DNA from: a virus
Strand: one strand, 5' to 3'
Virus record (IMG/VR): IMGVR_UViG_3300027859_000048
Span: 1-33,664 of that record
DNA: 33,664 bases
Shown: piece by piece, positions 14,656-24,555 of the stretch
Layout: every line of letters begins with the position of its first letter
How positions within the stretch are numbered: the first letter of the stretch is position 1
Made by a program: the position numbers and the translations under genes
Notes under the pieces: generated by a model
Databases searched by the model: none
What the model was told of the DNA's origin: nothing
The model's input: the letters and a program-made list of their open reading frames with translations, nothing else

Positions 14656-15471
14656 GCTAAAAAAGCTACAGCAGAAACAACTGTTGAGGTTGCACCTCAG
14701 CCCGTGGTTACAAAAACACCACCTAAGCCCGCAAAAAACGCGTGGGAAATAAAAGATAGATTTTATTATTTAACAAACAAAAAATCTCCAATTACTTTTA
14801 CAATACCTAGTAAGCACACAAAAAAACACTCTTTGTTGTACTTTGATAAAAAAACAGGTAGCCAAAAAGAAATTAGATATGCAACTAACCAAGATTCTCC
14901 GTTTGTAGAAGAACAAAAAGGTGAAGCAACACTAGGTCACATAATATTTAAAGACGGTGACTTAAAAGTTCCAAAAGAAAAACAAAATTTACAAAAATTA
15001 CTTTCTTTATATCACCCTTTAAAAGGTAAAATGTATGAAGAATTTAGTGCTGTTGAAGAAGCTGTTGATCAATTAGAAATATTAGATCTTCAAATAGACG
15101 CATTAAACTCTGCTAGAAATATGGAGATAGATCAAGCAGAAGCAATATTAAGAGTTGAGCTTGGATCTAAAGTAAGTAGCATGAGTTCTAAGGAAATCAA
15201 AAGAGATTTACTTTTGTTTGCTAGAAATAATCCAGTTTTGTTTATTAATTTAGCAAATGACGACAATGTTCAGTTAAGAAATATAGCTATTAGAGCAACT
15301 GAAGCTAATATAATTAACTTGTCTAGCGATCAAAGAACATTTACGTGGGGATCAAATGGTAGAAAATTAATGAATGTGCCTTTTGACGAAAATCCTTATT
15401 CAGCGTTTGCTGCATTTTTGAAAACAGACGAAGGTGTTGAAATCTATAAATCTATAGATAAAAAACTATAA
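14653..15471 (+). CDS. Hypothetical 272-aa probable structural protein
   Basis: The gene lies between two hairpins, so it forms its own transcription segment. The first 30 residues are Ala/Pro/Thr/Lys-rich and probably disordered. Residues 34-100 look beta-rich (DRFYYLTNKKSPITFTIPS, HSLLYFDKKTG, LGHIIFKDGDLKVP). Residues 125-200 are helical (EEFSAVEEAVDQLEILDLQIDALN and MEIDQAEAILRVEL). The C-terminal part ends LMNVPFDENPYSAFAAFLKTDEG. I do not recognise the family. Its place next to the capsid gene suggests a minor head or neck component. Confidence 0.6.
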   Translation: MAKKATAETTVEVAPQPVVTKTPPKPAKNAWEIKDRFYYLTNKKSPITFTIPSKHTKKHSLLYFDKKTGSQKEIRYATNQDSPFVEEQKGEATLGHIIFKDGDLKVPKEKQNLQKLLSLYHPLKGKMYEEFSAVEEAVDQLEILDLQIDALNSARNMEIDQAEAILRVELGSKVSSMSSKEIKRDLLLFARNNPVLFINLANDDNVQLRNIAIRATEANIINLSSDQRTFTWGSNGRKLMNVPFDENPYSAFAAFLKTDEGVEIYKSIDKKL

Positions 15472-15480
15472 AAACAAGTG

Positions 15481-15519
15481 ATACTATAAAATAGGCGGTT
15501 TCGGCCGCCTTTATAGTAT
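15481..15519 (+). terminator. GC-core hairpin, probable terminator or RNA-processing stem
   Basis: The arm 15481-15498 (ATACTATAAAATAGGCGG) pairs with 15505-15519 (CCGCCTTTATAGTAT) with a three-base ATA bulge and a six-base TTTCGG loop, giving 15 base pairs. The downstream flank is A-rich rather than T-rich, so it is weaker as a classical + strand terminator. A short T-run exists on the opposite strand side. Confidence 0.65.
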
Positions 15520-15534
15520 AAATAAAAAATTAAT

Positions 15535-16320
15535 ATGGCAGTAAGCGTAAATACAGTATACCAAACAGTCTTGTATATATTAAACAAAGAACAAAGAGGT
15601 TATGTAACTCCTGCTGAATTTAGTAGCATTGCTGATTTAGTGCAAAAAGAAATATTTAATTCTTATTTTCCAGATGGAAATCAACAAAATAGAGTGGTGC
15701 AGAGTAATCAAGAAAATGATACAGAATTCTTTAACATGTTTAAAGACATTTCTTACAAACTACATCCTTTTGAAAAACAATTAAACTTTACTTATGATAC
15801 AACTGGTGGATTTTTCTACAATGGATCTAGTAGTGAAATATATAAAATAGGTGAAGTTGTAACTACTTATACTGGTCAACCTCAATATTCTTCTCCGGTT
15901 CAGCTAGTGAGTAAAAAAGATTTTGACAAAATAACAAGATCTAAATTAACAGCTCCAACAAAACAACATCCTCTTTTTATTACAACAGGCGCCATACCAC
16001 TTGGTTTTTCAAATCCTGTTTTAGCATTAAAAATATATCCTAATCCAAGCGCTACTACTGACACGGTAAGCGTTAATTGTATTATAAATCCTTCTAGTCC
16101 AAACTGGGATTTTACAATAGGTACAGTTGGGCAATACGTGTTCAACCCACCAAATAGTGCAGTTGGTTCTGCCACTGTAGATTTTGAACTTGATATATCA
16201 GAGCAGACTAATATTATAATTAACACTTTAAAATATTTTGGAATTGTAATAAATGATCCTACAATAATACAAGTTGCAAGTCAAGAAGCAGAAGCTACTG
16301 AAGTAAATTTAAAATCTTAA
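15535..16320 (+). CDS. Putative head-tail connector or ring protein, 261 aa
   Basis: The N-terminus, VNTVYQTVLYILNKEQRGYVTPAEF followed by a helix with LVQKEIFNSYF, is a helical unit I associate with a conserved structural protein of crAss-like and related Bacteroidota phages. The remainder is beta-rich, with strands in residues 75-150 and a Pro-rich loop (NPSSPNWDF). The C-terminus returns to helix (QTNIIINTLKYFGIVIN). The gene follows the hairpin at 15481 and is separated from the next gene by only four bases. A role as a ring between portal and tail is inferred from order and pattern; the exact ring is not assigned. Confidence 0.6.
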   Translation: MAVSVNTVYQTVLYILNKEQRGYVTPAEFSSIADLVQKEIFNSYFPDGNQQNRVVQSNQENDTEFFNMFKDISYKLHPFEKQLNFTYDTTGGFFYNGSSSEIYKIGEVVTTYTGQPQYSSPVQLVSKKDFDKITRSKLTAPTKQHPLFITTGAIPLGFSNPVLALKIYPNPSATTDTVSVNCIINPSSPNWDFTIGTVGQYVFNPPNSAVGSATVDFELDISEQTNIIINTLKYFGIVINDPTIIQVASQEAEATEVNLKS

Positions 16321-16324
16321 ATAA

Positions 16325-17548
16325 ATGAGTTTAGTAACAGAAACAAATCAACAATACTACCAAGGTGCACAACCTTTTTTAGCAGTAACTACTCAAAAGG
16401 ATTTTATAACTACTTTTGATACTGATTTAGTTTTTGGATCAGCTGATCCTACAGAAACTAACTACGCTTTAAATAATTTTAAACTTTATAAAAGCCAAAC
16501 TGGTTTTCCAGGAAGTTTTGCAGAAGTTACATCTGGATATACTGTTGCTAATAACACTATAAGCTTTACAAATGCTCCTTATGATGATATTCCTTCTACG
16601 CCTTATATTGTAGTTCAATTAAAATTATTAAACGGAGGTAATTATGGCAATCAAGATGCGTTTGGTGAAACAGTAGAAGAAAATTATGGAGGTTATGAGT
16701 ATATTACATTAAACGATGCTATCGATAATTTTATGGTAGGATACGTCGGTGACGGTAAAATACTTCAAACGGCATCAAAGTCTGATGTTTTGTTTTTTGC
16801 TAAAAGATCTTTGCAAGAGTTTAGTTATGATACGTTAAAAAGTATACATTCTCAAGAACTAACAGTACCAGCTTCTTTAAGTTTGCCTTTACCTCAAGAC
16901 TATGTAAACTACGTTAGAGTTTCTAGAATAGACAGCATGGGTATAAAAAGAATTTTATATCCTGTTAATAATTTAACTATAAACCCATACAATAATCCGG
17001 TTCAAGACGCAACAGGTATTCCAACACAAGATAATTTTGGTGAAAATATTGAAGGCACTTCTATTACTGAAGAAAGATTTAAAAACGCAAACCTTGATTT
17101 ATTAAACTTTAACTTACTTAACAACTTTGACGACTTTGCGTATTGGTGGAATTTATATGGCTTTGATGGTAACTTTAATACGGGTAAACTATATGGATTA
17201 GACCCTGAAACATCTCAAATAAATGGCTGGTTTAGTATGAACTACAGAGAAGGTAAAATATCTTTTTCTAACAAACTAGTAAATAAGTTAATAGTACTAG
17301 AATACATATCTGATGGCTTAGCGCATAACGGTGATAGTAAAGTACCTAAACTTGCAGAAGATGCTTTATACGCGTCTATATTATACAATATTGTGTCCGT
17401 AAGAGCTGGACAAGATCCAAATGCTGTAATGAGATTAAAAAGAGACAGAAGCGCTAAACTTAGAAATGCTAAAATAAGATTATCTAATATTAAACTTGAT
17501 GAAATAGCTCAAGTTATGCGTGGTAAATCTAAATGGATAAAACACTAA
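16325..17548 (+). CDS. Putative tail tubular or ring protein, 407 aa
   Basis: Residues 1-110 form a beta-rich N-terminal part (VTTQKDFITTFDTDLVFG; NYALNNFKLYKSQTGF). Residues 125-190 hold a helix-strand block (ITLNDAIDNFMVGYVGDGK, RSLQEFSYDTLKSIHSQEL) followed by PLPQDYVNYVRVSRID. The C-terminus, with KLAEDALYASILYNIVSVR and then RSAKLRNAKIRLSNIKLDEIAQVMRGKSKWIK, is a distinctive ending also seen, to my memory, in neck proteins of crAss-like phages. It probably joins the tail to the portal complex. It starts five bases after the previous stop and ends six bases before the large tail gene. Confidence 0.62.
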   Translation: MSLVTETNQQYYQGAQPFLAVTTQKDFITTFDTDLVFGSADPTETNYALNNFKLYKSQTGFPGSFAEVTSGYTVANNTISFTNAPYDDIPSTPYIVVQLKLLNGGNYGNQDAFGETVEENYGGYEYITLNDAIDNFMVGYVGDGKILQTASKSDVLFFAKRSLQEFSYDTLKSIHSQELTVPASLSLPLPQDYVNYVRVSRIDSMGIKRILYPVNNLTINPYNNPVQDATGIPTQDNFGENIEGTSITEERFKNANLDLLNFNLLNNFDDFAYWWNLYGFDGNFNTGKLYGLDPETSQINGWFSMNYREGKISFSNKLVNKLIVLEYISDGLAHNGDSKVPKLAEDALYASILYNIVSVRAGQDPNAVMRLKRDRSAKLRNAKIRLSNIKLDEIAQVMRGKSKWIKH

Positions 17549-17554
17549 AATTAA

Positions 17555-20500
17555 ATGGCAGAAGTTAAGAATAGTTTTTTATCGTCTAAAATGAACAAAG
17601 ACTTAGACGATAGATTAATTCCTAATGGAGAATATAGAAATGCGATTAATGTTTCTATAAATAAATCTACTGGAGAAAACGTAGGAACAGTTCAAACTGT
17701 TTTAGGTAATGAAGAAATTATAGACATAGGAACAGCACTTGGTGTTTCTAACTTAGAATTTATAGGAGCTTTACCAGATGATGTTTCTGGTAATATTTTC
17801 TGCTTTTTAACTAACAATACTTTAAGACCTTATATAACTACTGGAGCTGTAGGCGTAGCTTCTACTTTTCCGCAAGAGCAAGGTACTGTTGCTTTTGACG
17901 GTCAAATACTTGCTAGTGGCGCGGGTTATGGAATTGGTACAGCTGGATCTTCAGGCGGCACGGGTAGCGGTATAATATTTAACATTACAAGCGTAAGTAC
18001 TAGCGGTTCTATAACTGGTATTGAAGTTACAAATCAAGGATCTGGATACACGCAAGGTGATGTAATAAACTTAGTTACTACTATTGGCTCTGGAGCAAGC
18101 TTTATAATAAACACTTTAGGTGGACCTGTTTCTTTTGTAGGCACAACCCCCTTCGGAACAAATTACACAAACTCTAATACACCTGGCACTACTACTGCTC
18201 AAGGATCTTCAACTGGTAGCGGCTTGACTTTAAACGCTACTATAAGTTCTGGATCTATAACAAGCGTTACAATAAACAACTTTGGATCAGGTTACGCTGT
18301 TGGTGACACTGTAATAATAGATGGAGGAGATAACAATGCTGTATTGAGAATTGATTCTATTTTATCTAATGATAACTTTATAGTTTCTTATAATCTTAAT
18401 TCTACTAGCTTAAGAGTTATAGCTCAAGGAGCTTTTTTAAATTTTTCTACTTTAAATCCTGTTACTGGAATTAATTTATTAGAAAAATTATTATTTTTTA
18501 CTGACAATAGAAATCAACCTAGAAAAGTAAATATTGATAGAGAAGCTTCTGTTTCAAATCCAGCTGGAGACTATTACACAACTGAAGAACAACTGTCTGT
18601 AGCTAAATATTATCCCTACGATCCTATACAACTATACCAACCAAGTCAACAAACAGGAGCAATACAAAGCACTTATATAGTAGACACGGTTACTAATAGC
18701 AGAACCTTAACACTACAAACTCCAACTGGTAATGCAGATCCTACAATAACACTTGGGAGTTTGGGTGTAAATTGTTTTAGTTTAACTATAACAAATGGAG
18801 GTACTGGTTACGCGGTTGGAAACACAATTAGCACAGGTGGAAATCCTACAGGTACTGGACTTTTAATAAACATAGATACTGTTGATCCTGTCACTAATGC
18901 AATAACTGCTGTTTCTGTTTCTAATCCAGGTAGCAACTATACAAGCGGTACAACTGTTAGAGTCTTGCAGCCTAGTTCTGGCGAAAACGCAATACTAACT
19001 GTAGATTTTATAACACCAAACACTTTTTTAGACATAACACAAGCTAATTGGGGAACAGAAATAACACTTAATCAACCTCAAACTCTGCCTGCTGGTTCTT
19101 CGGTAAATTTAGTTTATCCAGAAACAACTCTTCAAGATGCGATAAGTGAATATCTTCCAGTAGAAGCAAGTGCAACTATATATCAAACAGTAAATACAAC
19201 TGATTTTGAGGTACTTCTTGACTCTTACAAAGGTGATCAATTAATTGCAGGAACTAATTTATTTGTTGAAGATTCTTCAGGTAACTTTAATGACACGGGT
19301 TCTGTAGTGCAATCAGCTGCTATTAATCCAACGCCAGTGCCTGGAATACCTCCTACTTATTTACTTACAGTTACTGTAGCTCCAGCTATAACAAACGCAG
19401 ATTATTTAGCCGCTGCTGGTGTTGTGCCTGCTGACTTAAATGTAAAATTTTCTATTGCAAATCCTTATTTTGATCAAGTATTTAAAGAAAACGCTAATGT
19501 TGATTTTTTAAATGATAAATTTGTAAGATTCTCTTATAGATTTAAGTTTGACGATGGTGAATATTCTTTAATGGCACCTTTTACTCAACCTTGCTTTATA
19601 CCACAACAAGACGGGTATTTTACTCTTAAAGAGTTTGGACTTAATCAAGATAGTTTTAACTCTGTATCTGACACAGATAGAACATATAGAAGTACAGTCG
19701 TTGAATTCATGCAAAATAAAGTTAATAAAATTTTATTAAACGTACCTCTGCCTTGCGCTGCAAACGACATAATATCTAAATATAAGATTCAAGAAATAGA
19801 TATTCTTTATAAAGAATCAGATCAAACTACAATAAAAGTTGTTGAAACAGTTCCAATACGGTTTAACGTAGTCGGTAGCGGTTCGTATTATCAATATGAA
19901 TACGGCTCAAAACCTCCCTTTAAAACACTTCCTCAAGACGAAACTGTTAGAGTTTACGACAAAGTGCCTGTAAAAGCTTTAGCTCAAGAAGTAGCTAGCA
20001 ATAGAATTATATATGGAAACTACCAAGATAAGCATACGCCTCCTAAATTTTTAGATTATTTAGTAGGTTCAAGATCTAAAACATCTCCTTTTACAATAAC
20101 AAATAATGGTATAACAGATTTAACAACATCAGTTGAATATCCTAACGCTTCTTTGAAGCAAAATAGAAATTATGAAATAGGTGTTGTTCTGTCTGATAGA
20201 TTTGGTAGACAATCAACGGTTTTATTCTCTCAAACAAAACTTAATTTTCAGTCTAGCTTTTTAGCATCGACAGTTTATTCTCCTTACAGATCTCAAGCAG
20301 ATGATGTTAGCACTTCAGCAAACCCTCCTAATGGTTTACCATATTTTGATGGAAATGCTTTACGCATACAATTTAACAACTTAATAACAAGTGTTAAAAA
20401 CGAATTTACTGGAACACCAGGGCTTTACAACTCAGATATAACATCTGCTGATTATAATCCTTTAGGTTGGTATTCTTTTAAAGTGGTCGTGAAACAAACG

Positions 20501-22828
20501 CAGCAAGATTATTACAATGTTTACATACCCACTGCTATGGCAGCTTATCCATTGGATGAAACTAGAGAAGTAGAAACAACTTCACATATAGTCTTATATG
20601 GAGACAATATAAATAAAGTTCCAAGAAGTTTAATAGAAGTAGGACCTCAGCAGAAAGAATTTGGTAGTGATGTAAGGTTATTTGGTAGAGTTAATAATAT
20701 AGAAATATCTGCAAGTGGAAATCAAATGCAGCAGTATTACCCTGAAAGATCTTCGGATTCTGTTTCTGTCATAGGCACTATAAAGGATTTATTTGATTTT
20801 AGAGAATTTACTAATCTTCCAACTAATGATGATTATGTTTTTTATAACTACGAATACACAACTACTGGAGCGGCTAGTGATTTTACTACATCTGACGGCA
20901 GTTCTTTAATAGGTAGAGTAAACACCGAAAAGCAATTTGGTGTTCCACTGCCAGCAGCGGATGGATATTTTTCAAATCCACCAGAGTTGAATGTTTTTGA
21001 AACATCACCAGTAGAGTCGCTTATAGATATATATTATGAAACAACAACAGCGGGAACTATAGAAGATCTTAACAATGCTATAGAAACAGGTCCAGCTGCT
21101 AATGTATTTTCAACTGTAACTAATGTAGACTTTCACCAATTTAATGAAGGTTTGGAAGGTCAAAACAGTCAAGGTCCAGCCCCAGCTCAAATAGAAATAT
21201 GCAGCCCTTTTAGACCACTTAGAATAGGTAACGCAGAGTTTTCAAATCCATCTGAAAATGAATGTATATTAAACAGTGTAAACAATCAATTGGCTCAACC
21301 TTTTCCAAACGATTCAAATGAAGAAGGTTTTCCATACACTGCTGTTGTGACTGATGAAGGTATATTTTCTATACAAAATAATGGTGACGGATCTTTTAAT
21401 ATAATACTCTCAAGAGTTAGTACGGCATCAGGCGGAACTTTAGATCCTAACAATGCACCAGGTTTAGTTGTAGCAGGTGGTACAGATCCTGAAAAATTAG
21501 ACAAAAGCTATACATACGATTTTGATTTAACATTTACAAATCCAGAAGCAGAAGACTTTAATTTTTTAGGTTTCAGTGGTATAAGATTAGGTAATGAACC
21601 TCCTAGTAGGCCTTTAGTACAGTTTCCACAAGCAGGCAAAGCCCCAGAGACATTAGATTGTTGTACCACAAACGAAGGAGATTGTCAAGGTAATTTAGAA
21701 ATATTTACTAAAAACGAACTTGATATAACCGAAGTAAATTCACCAACCCCTTTTCTTGGGGTTTCAGGTGACAATGGGTCTTCAACGGTCTCTTTAGAAA
21801 AAGAAGATCTTACATACTCAATAACTTATTTAGCTCAAGAAGATCTTGATCCTTCATCATCTACGTTTGGTGAGTTTATACCTATTTACGATCCGACTAG
21901 CGTAGTAAGCGCGCTGAACAGTCAAAGTGCTTTAGATGGTTATTTTAGTATTCAAAATTATGGACCAGAAGGTTTCCAAGCTGGATCTGGACCTTCGCAA
22001 ATACCGTCATACTTTAACGATTACCAGGCAATTATAAGTATTGCAACAGTAGGAGGTGTTATCGGTGGAGGTTTTGGTGTTCAAGGAAACACAAACGTTG
22101 AAGCTAATAGAATTTATCAAATGCGAGTTACAGCTACAGATGGTGGAATTTTAGGCGACAATGCTGAGACTAAATCTTGTCAAATTCGTTTTAAGTTTAG
22201 TGCTTTACCTCTTGTTCAATTTCCTTACGGTCAACCAGGTGAAGTTGACTCAAGTGGATTTTTATCACCAGCTTATAAATTTACACCCTACACAATCGAT
22301 GGCGACGGAAATGGACAAGTCTGGGTTGGTAATGCTGAAATACCTCCGCCTACATGGGGAGCTTGGAGTTCTCAAGATTTTTCACCTCAACCTTCTGTGT
22401 TTTGTGGTAATAATTTACAAGTACAAAATGCACCTGCAAAAATATCTATACACTCGGTTAATGTTAGAAAAGGTGTTGGTCAAAACCAAGCTCCAAATTC
22501 AACTCAAAGCGCTCTTGGCAATGGGTTTTTACTGCTTCCTGATGACCCTAATTACGGAGTAAGTAACGCAAGTGCACTAAACTTTGTTGCGCAAAACTCA
22601 CCAGGTTTTAGTAATATTTCTTTTTCAATTCCAATAAATAGCTCCACAAGCGGTGGGGGTACTACTATACCAACACCAACAGGCACGATAACAGTTCCAG
22701 CTGGTTACGGTAATAGTGGTGGTTTTAATCTTAGAATTGATTTAGCTAATCTTGCAAATGTTGTAGGTTTTTCTACAACTACTCGAAATCTTGTAGTAAC
22801 AGTTATACTAAAAGCAGAACCAGCGTAA
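17555..22828 (+). CDS. Large tail protein with GxGY beta repeats, 1757 aa
   Basis: The N-terminus (SSKMNKDLDDRLIPNGEYRNAINVSI, then GTVQTVLGN) matches a motif found in stabilisation/tail-hub proteins of podoviruses. Three Gly-rich beta modules follow at about residues 122-188, 209-269 and 413-486, each with a GSGY or GTGY turn, a GxGL strand and a later GD or GT turn. The centre (about 640-960) looks like a conserved beta-propeller-like or hub domain (VRFSYRFKFDDGEYSLMAPFTQP; LKQNRNYEIGVVLSDRFGRQSTV). The last 500 residues look like repeated Ig- or cadherin-type beta domains with Asp-rich turns and several cysteines. It is probably a tail hub with host-facing domains. Length is large for the family, and the repeats suggest domain gain. 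Confidence 0.7.
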   Translation: MAEVKNSFLSSKMNKDLDDRLIPNGEYRNAINVSINKSTGENVGTVQTVLGNEEIIDIGTALGVSNLEFIGALPDDVSGNIFCFLTNNTLRPYITTGAVGVASTFPQEQGTVAFDGQILASGAGYGIGTAGSSGGTGSGIIFNITSVSTSGSITGIEVTNQGSGYTQGDVINLVTTIGSGASFIINTLGGPVSFVGTTPFGTNYTNSNTPGTTTAQGSSTGSGLTLNATISSGSITSVTINNFGSGYAVGDTVIIDGGDNNAVLRIDSILSNDNFIVSYNLNSTSLRVIAQGAFLNFSTLNPVTGINLLEKLLFFTDNRNQPRKVNIDREASVSNPAGDYYTTEEQLSVAKYYPYDPIQLYQPSQQTGAIQSTYIVDTVTNSRTLTLQTPTGNADPTITLGSLGVNCFSLTITNGGTGYAVGNTISTGGNPTGTGLLINIDTVDPVTNAITAVSVSNPGSNYTSGTTVRVLQPSSGENAILTVDFITPNTFLDITQANWGTEITLNQPQTLPAGSSVNLVYPETTLQDAISEYLPVEASATIYQTVNTTDFEVLLDSYKGDQLIAGTNLFVEDSSGNFNDTGSVVQSAAINPTPVPGIPPTYLLTVTVAPAITNADYLAAAGVVPADLNVKFSIANPYFDQVFKENANVDFLNDKFVRFSYRFKFDDGEYSLMAPFTQPCFIPQQDGYFTLKEFGLNQDSFNSVSDTDRTYRSTVVEFMQNKVNKILLNVPLPCAANDIISKYKIQEIDILYKESDQTTIKVVETVPIRFNVVGSGSYYQYEYGSKPPFKTLPQDETVRVYDKVPVKALAQEVASNRIIYGNYQDKHTPPKFLDYLVGSRSKTSPFTITNNGITDLTTSVEYPNASLKQNRNYEIGVVLSDRFGRQSTVLFSQTKLNFQSSFLASTVYSPYRSQADDVSTSANPPNGLPYFDGNALRIQFNNLITSVKNEFTGTPGLYNSDITSADYNPLGWYSFKVVVKQTQQDYYNVYIPTAMAAYPLDETREVETTSHIVLYGDNINKVPRSLIEVGPQQKEFGSDVRLFGRVNNIEISASGNQMQQYYPERSSDSVSVIGTIKDLFDFREFTNLPTNDDYVFYNYEYTTTGAASDFTTSDGSSLIGRVNTEKQFGVPLPAADGYFSNPPELNVFETSPVESLIDIYYETTTAGTIEDLNNAIETGPAANVFSTVTNVDFHQFNEGLEGQNSQGPAPAQIEICSPFRPLRIGNAEFSNPSENECILNSVNNQLAQPFPNDSNEEGFPYTAVVTDEGIFSIQNNGDGSFNIILSRVSTASGGTLDPNNAPGLVVAGGTDPEKLDKSYTYDFDLTFTNPEAEDFNFLGFSGIRLGNEPPSRPLVQFPQAGKAPETLDCCTTNEGDCQGNLEIFTKNELDITEVNSPTPFLGVSGDNGSSTVSLEKEDLTYSITYLAQEDLDPSSSTFGEFIPIYDPTSVVSALNSQSALDGYFSIQNYGPEGFQAGSGPSQIPSYFNDYQAIISIATVGGVIGGGFGVQGNTNVEANRIYQMRVTATDGGILGDNAETKSCQIRFKFSALPLVQFPYGQPGEVDSSGFLSPAYKFTPYTIDGDGNGQVWVGNAEIPPPTWGAWSSQDFSPQPSVFCGNNLQVQNAPAKISIHSVNVRKGVGQNQAPNSTQSALGNGFLLLPDDPNYGVSNASALNFVAQNSPGFSNISFSIPINSSTSGGGTTIPTPTGTITVPAGYGNSGGFNLRIDLANLANVVGFSTTTRNLVVTVILKAEPA
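17920..19012 (+). repeat. Three diverged GxGY repeat modules within the tail gene
   Basis: Modules lie at about 17920-18118, 18180-18361 and 18793-19012. Each codes for a Gly-rich strand, an ITxxxVxNxGSGY turn and a closing hydrophobic strand. A fourth copy is in the separate gene at 5382. DNA identity is low; the similarity is in the protein. Confidence 0.65.
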
Positions 22829-22860
22829 AACTTAATAAAAAAAAGTGATAATAATATAAC

Positions 22861-24537
22861 ATGGCAGCTATAATAGAAATAAAATACTTTAATAGTTACA
22901 TATTGAAAAATATAGAAGAATCTAGTCCTGTGCTTCAGCCGCGATGGAATGGTTCTAAGGGTATACCTGAGAACATAGGTGGTTTTCCTAGGTTTACAGG
23001 TTTTAATTATACTAATAGCTTTGTCATTGAAGAATCACGCATAAGAGGAGGTTTCAATAACACTCAAGTAGATTTTGGTGTAAGAGCTTATTTAGTAGAA
23101 CTAGAACCCAATGCTAGCTTTAGAGTAAACTCTATGATATACTCTGGTATTTACAACTCTAGAACAGGTATAAATGATACAAATGTTTTCAGTATAGCAG
23201 AAGAAATAACTAAAAGCTTAGATCCAGCTAATGGTTCTATTCAGAAGCTATATGCTGAAGATACTAATTTAATTATTTTTCAACAATACAAAGTAAACAA
23301 GGCGTTAATAGATAAAGACGCTATTTATACCGCAGAAGGTGGTGGTGTTCCTGTTAGTTCTTTTAAAACTGTAATAGGACAAATAGTACCGATAATAGGT
23401 AACTATGGTATTGGTGATCACCCAGAAAGCTTTGCTGTTTACGGTTATAATAAATATTTTGTAGATAGTAGTCAAAACTGTGTTTGCAGGTTAAATCCTA
23501 ACGGTATAGAAGAAATATCATCTACAGGCATGAGAAGTTTCTTTAGAAATCAAATAGTAAATATAGATTCTGCCGGAGCCAGTGGAAAGCTATTAGGCGC
23601 TTGGGATATATACAACAAAGAATATGTTTTATCTTTGCAGCCTGCAGAACAAACAAGACAGCTGGCGCAGCCTACGGTTTCTTTTGATGAAAAAGCACAA
23701 GGTTGGATTAGCTTTCTTAGCTACAAGCCTAGTCAGTCTTTTAGTATAAGAAATCAACACTACACAACGTTTAGAGATTCTTTGTATCTTCATAATTCAA
23801 TAAATGTTAATTATAATAATTTCTATGGAATATCAACACCTTCCTCTGTAGAATTTACTTTTAATCCTGAAGTCAGTAACTCTAAAGTTTTTAATACTAT
23901 AGCTTACGAGGGATCAAACGGCTGGAGATTAGATAGCTATGTTTCTGATGAAACAGGACCTGGGATTTTTTCTAGCAATTCTGGATCTTCTGTTGATAGA
24001 ACAAACTCTGTGTTAAGTCTAAACGAAGGTGAATATGTTATAGTAGACACTAACGCGACAACAACAGCCGCTTCAATTACAACAAGCGTGGGTGTAACGG
24101 GTATGACAGGTTTAGTTCCTAATGGAGCCGCTATATCAGGAGTTGGTGTACCAGCTGGAACAACTGTAGTGTCGTTTAATGTAGGTACAAATGGAAACAC
24201 TTTAGTTGCCTCACAAGCATTAAACGTTGCTGAAGGAGCTTTATTAAACTTTTATTTAGTAGTAAACAGAGCCGACTATTTAACGACTTTTTCAACTTTA
24301 AATCCAAACTTAAATATACTACAATCAGGTTTTTATAGAAAAGAAAATAAATACTGCGCTAACCTTGTGAACAACTCTTTAGCGAATAGTAGAGAAGTTG
24401 TGTTTGGAAGTCAAATATCTGGTGTAAAAGGATTTTTTATCAATGCCACAATTTCAACTGACACTATAACAGATCCGGGTGGCTTTAAAGAGCTTTTTGC
24501 AGTTTCATCTAACTACACTTTTTCAAGTGGATATTAA
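22861..24537 (+). CDS. Putative tail or tail-stabilisation protein, 558 aa
   Basis: The N-terminal block (SFVIEESRIRGGFNNTQVDFGVRAYLVE) is a clear, conserved-looking motif. Residues 180-290 read as a beta-propeller-like region with VYGYNKYFVDSSQNCVCRLNPNGIEEIS, KLLGAWDIYNKEYVLSL and SFDEKAQGWISFLSYKP, repeated units of strand-turn-strand. Near residues 395-460 lies a Thr/Val/Gly/Ala-rich insertion (TTTAASITTSVGVTGMTGL). In some related phages such a region is joined to the upstream large tail protein; here the two are separate, with a 32-base A-rich gap. A tail sheath, spike base or stabilisation role is inferred. Confidence 0.62.
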   Translation: MAAIIEIKYFNSYILKNIEESSPVLQPRWNGSKGIPENIGGFPRFTGFNYTNSFVIEESRIRGGFNNTQVDFGVRAYLVELEPNASFRVNSMIYSGIYNSRTGINDTNVFSIAEEITKSLDPANGSIQKLYAEDTNLIIFQQYKVNKALIDKDAIYTAEGGGVPVSSFKTVIGQIVPIIGNYGIGDHPESFAVYGYNKYFVDSSQNCVCRLNPNGIEEISSTGMRSFFRNQIVNIDSAGASGKLLGAWDIYNKEYVLSLQPAEQTRQLAQPTVSFDEKAQGWISFLSYKPSQSFSIRNQHYTTFRDSLYLHNSINVNYNNFYGISTPSSVEFTFNPEVSNSKVFNTIAYEGSNGWRLDSYVSDETGPGIFSSNSGSSVDRTNSVLSLNEGEYVIVDTNATTTAASITTSVGVTGMTGLVPNGAAISGVGVPAGTTVVSFNVGTNGNTLVASQALNVAEGALLNFYLVVNRADYLTTFSTLNPNLNILQSGFYRKENKYCANLVNNSLANSREVVFGSQISGVKGFFINATISTDTITDPGGFKELFAVSSNYTFSSGY

Positions 24538-24555
24538 TAATAAAAATAAATAATT

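Noticed and set aside
21741-21770. Hairpin AACCCC-loop-GGGGTT inside the tail gene, as a terminator
   Set aside because: It is within a conserved coding frame with only a short T-run, and the gene clearly continues for another kilobase.
22161-22562. A 133-codon frame inside the large tail gene
   Set aside because: Leu/Val-rich shadow of the tail protein frame, with no independent leader or motif.
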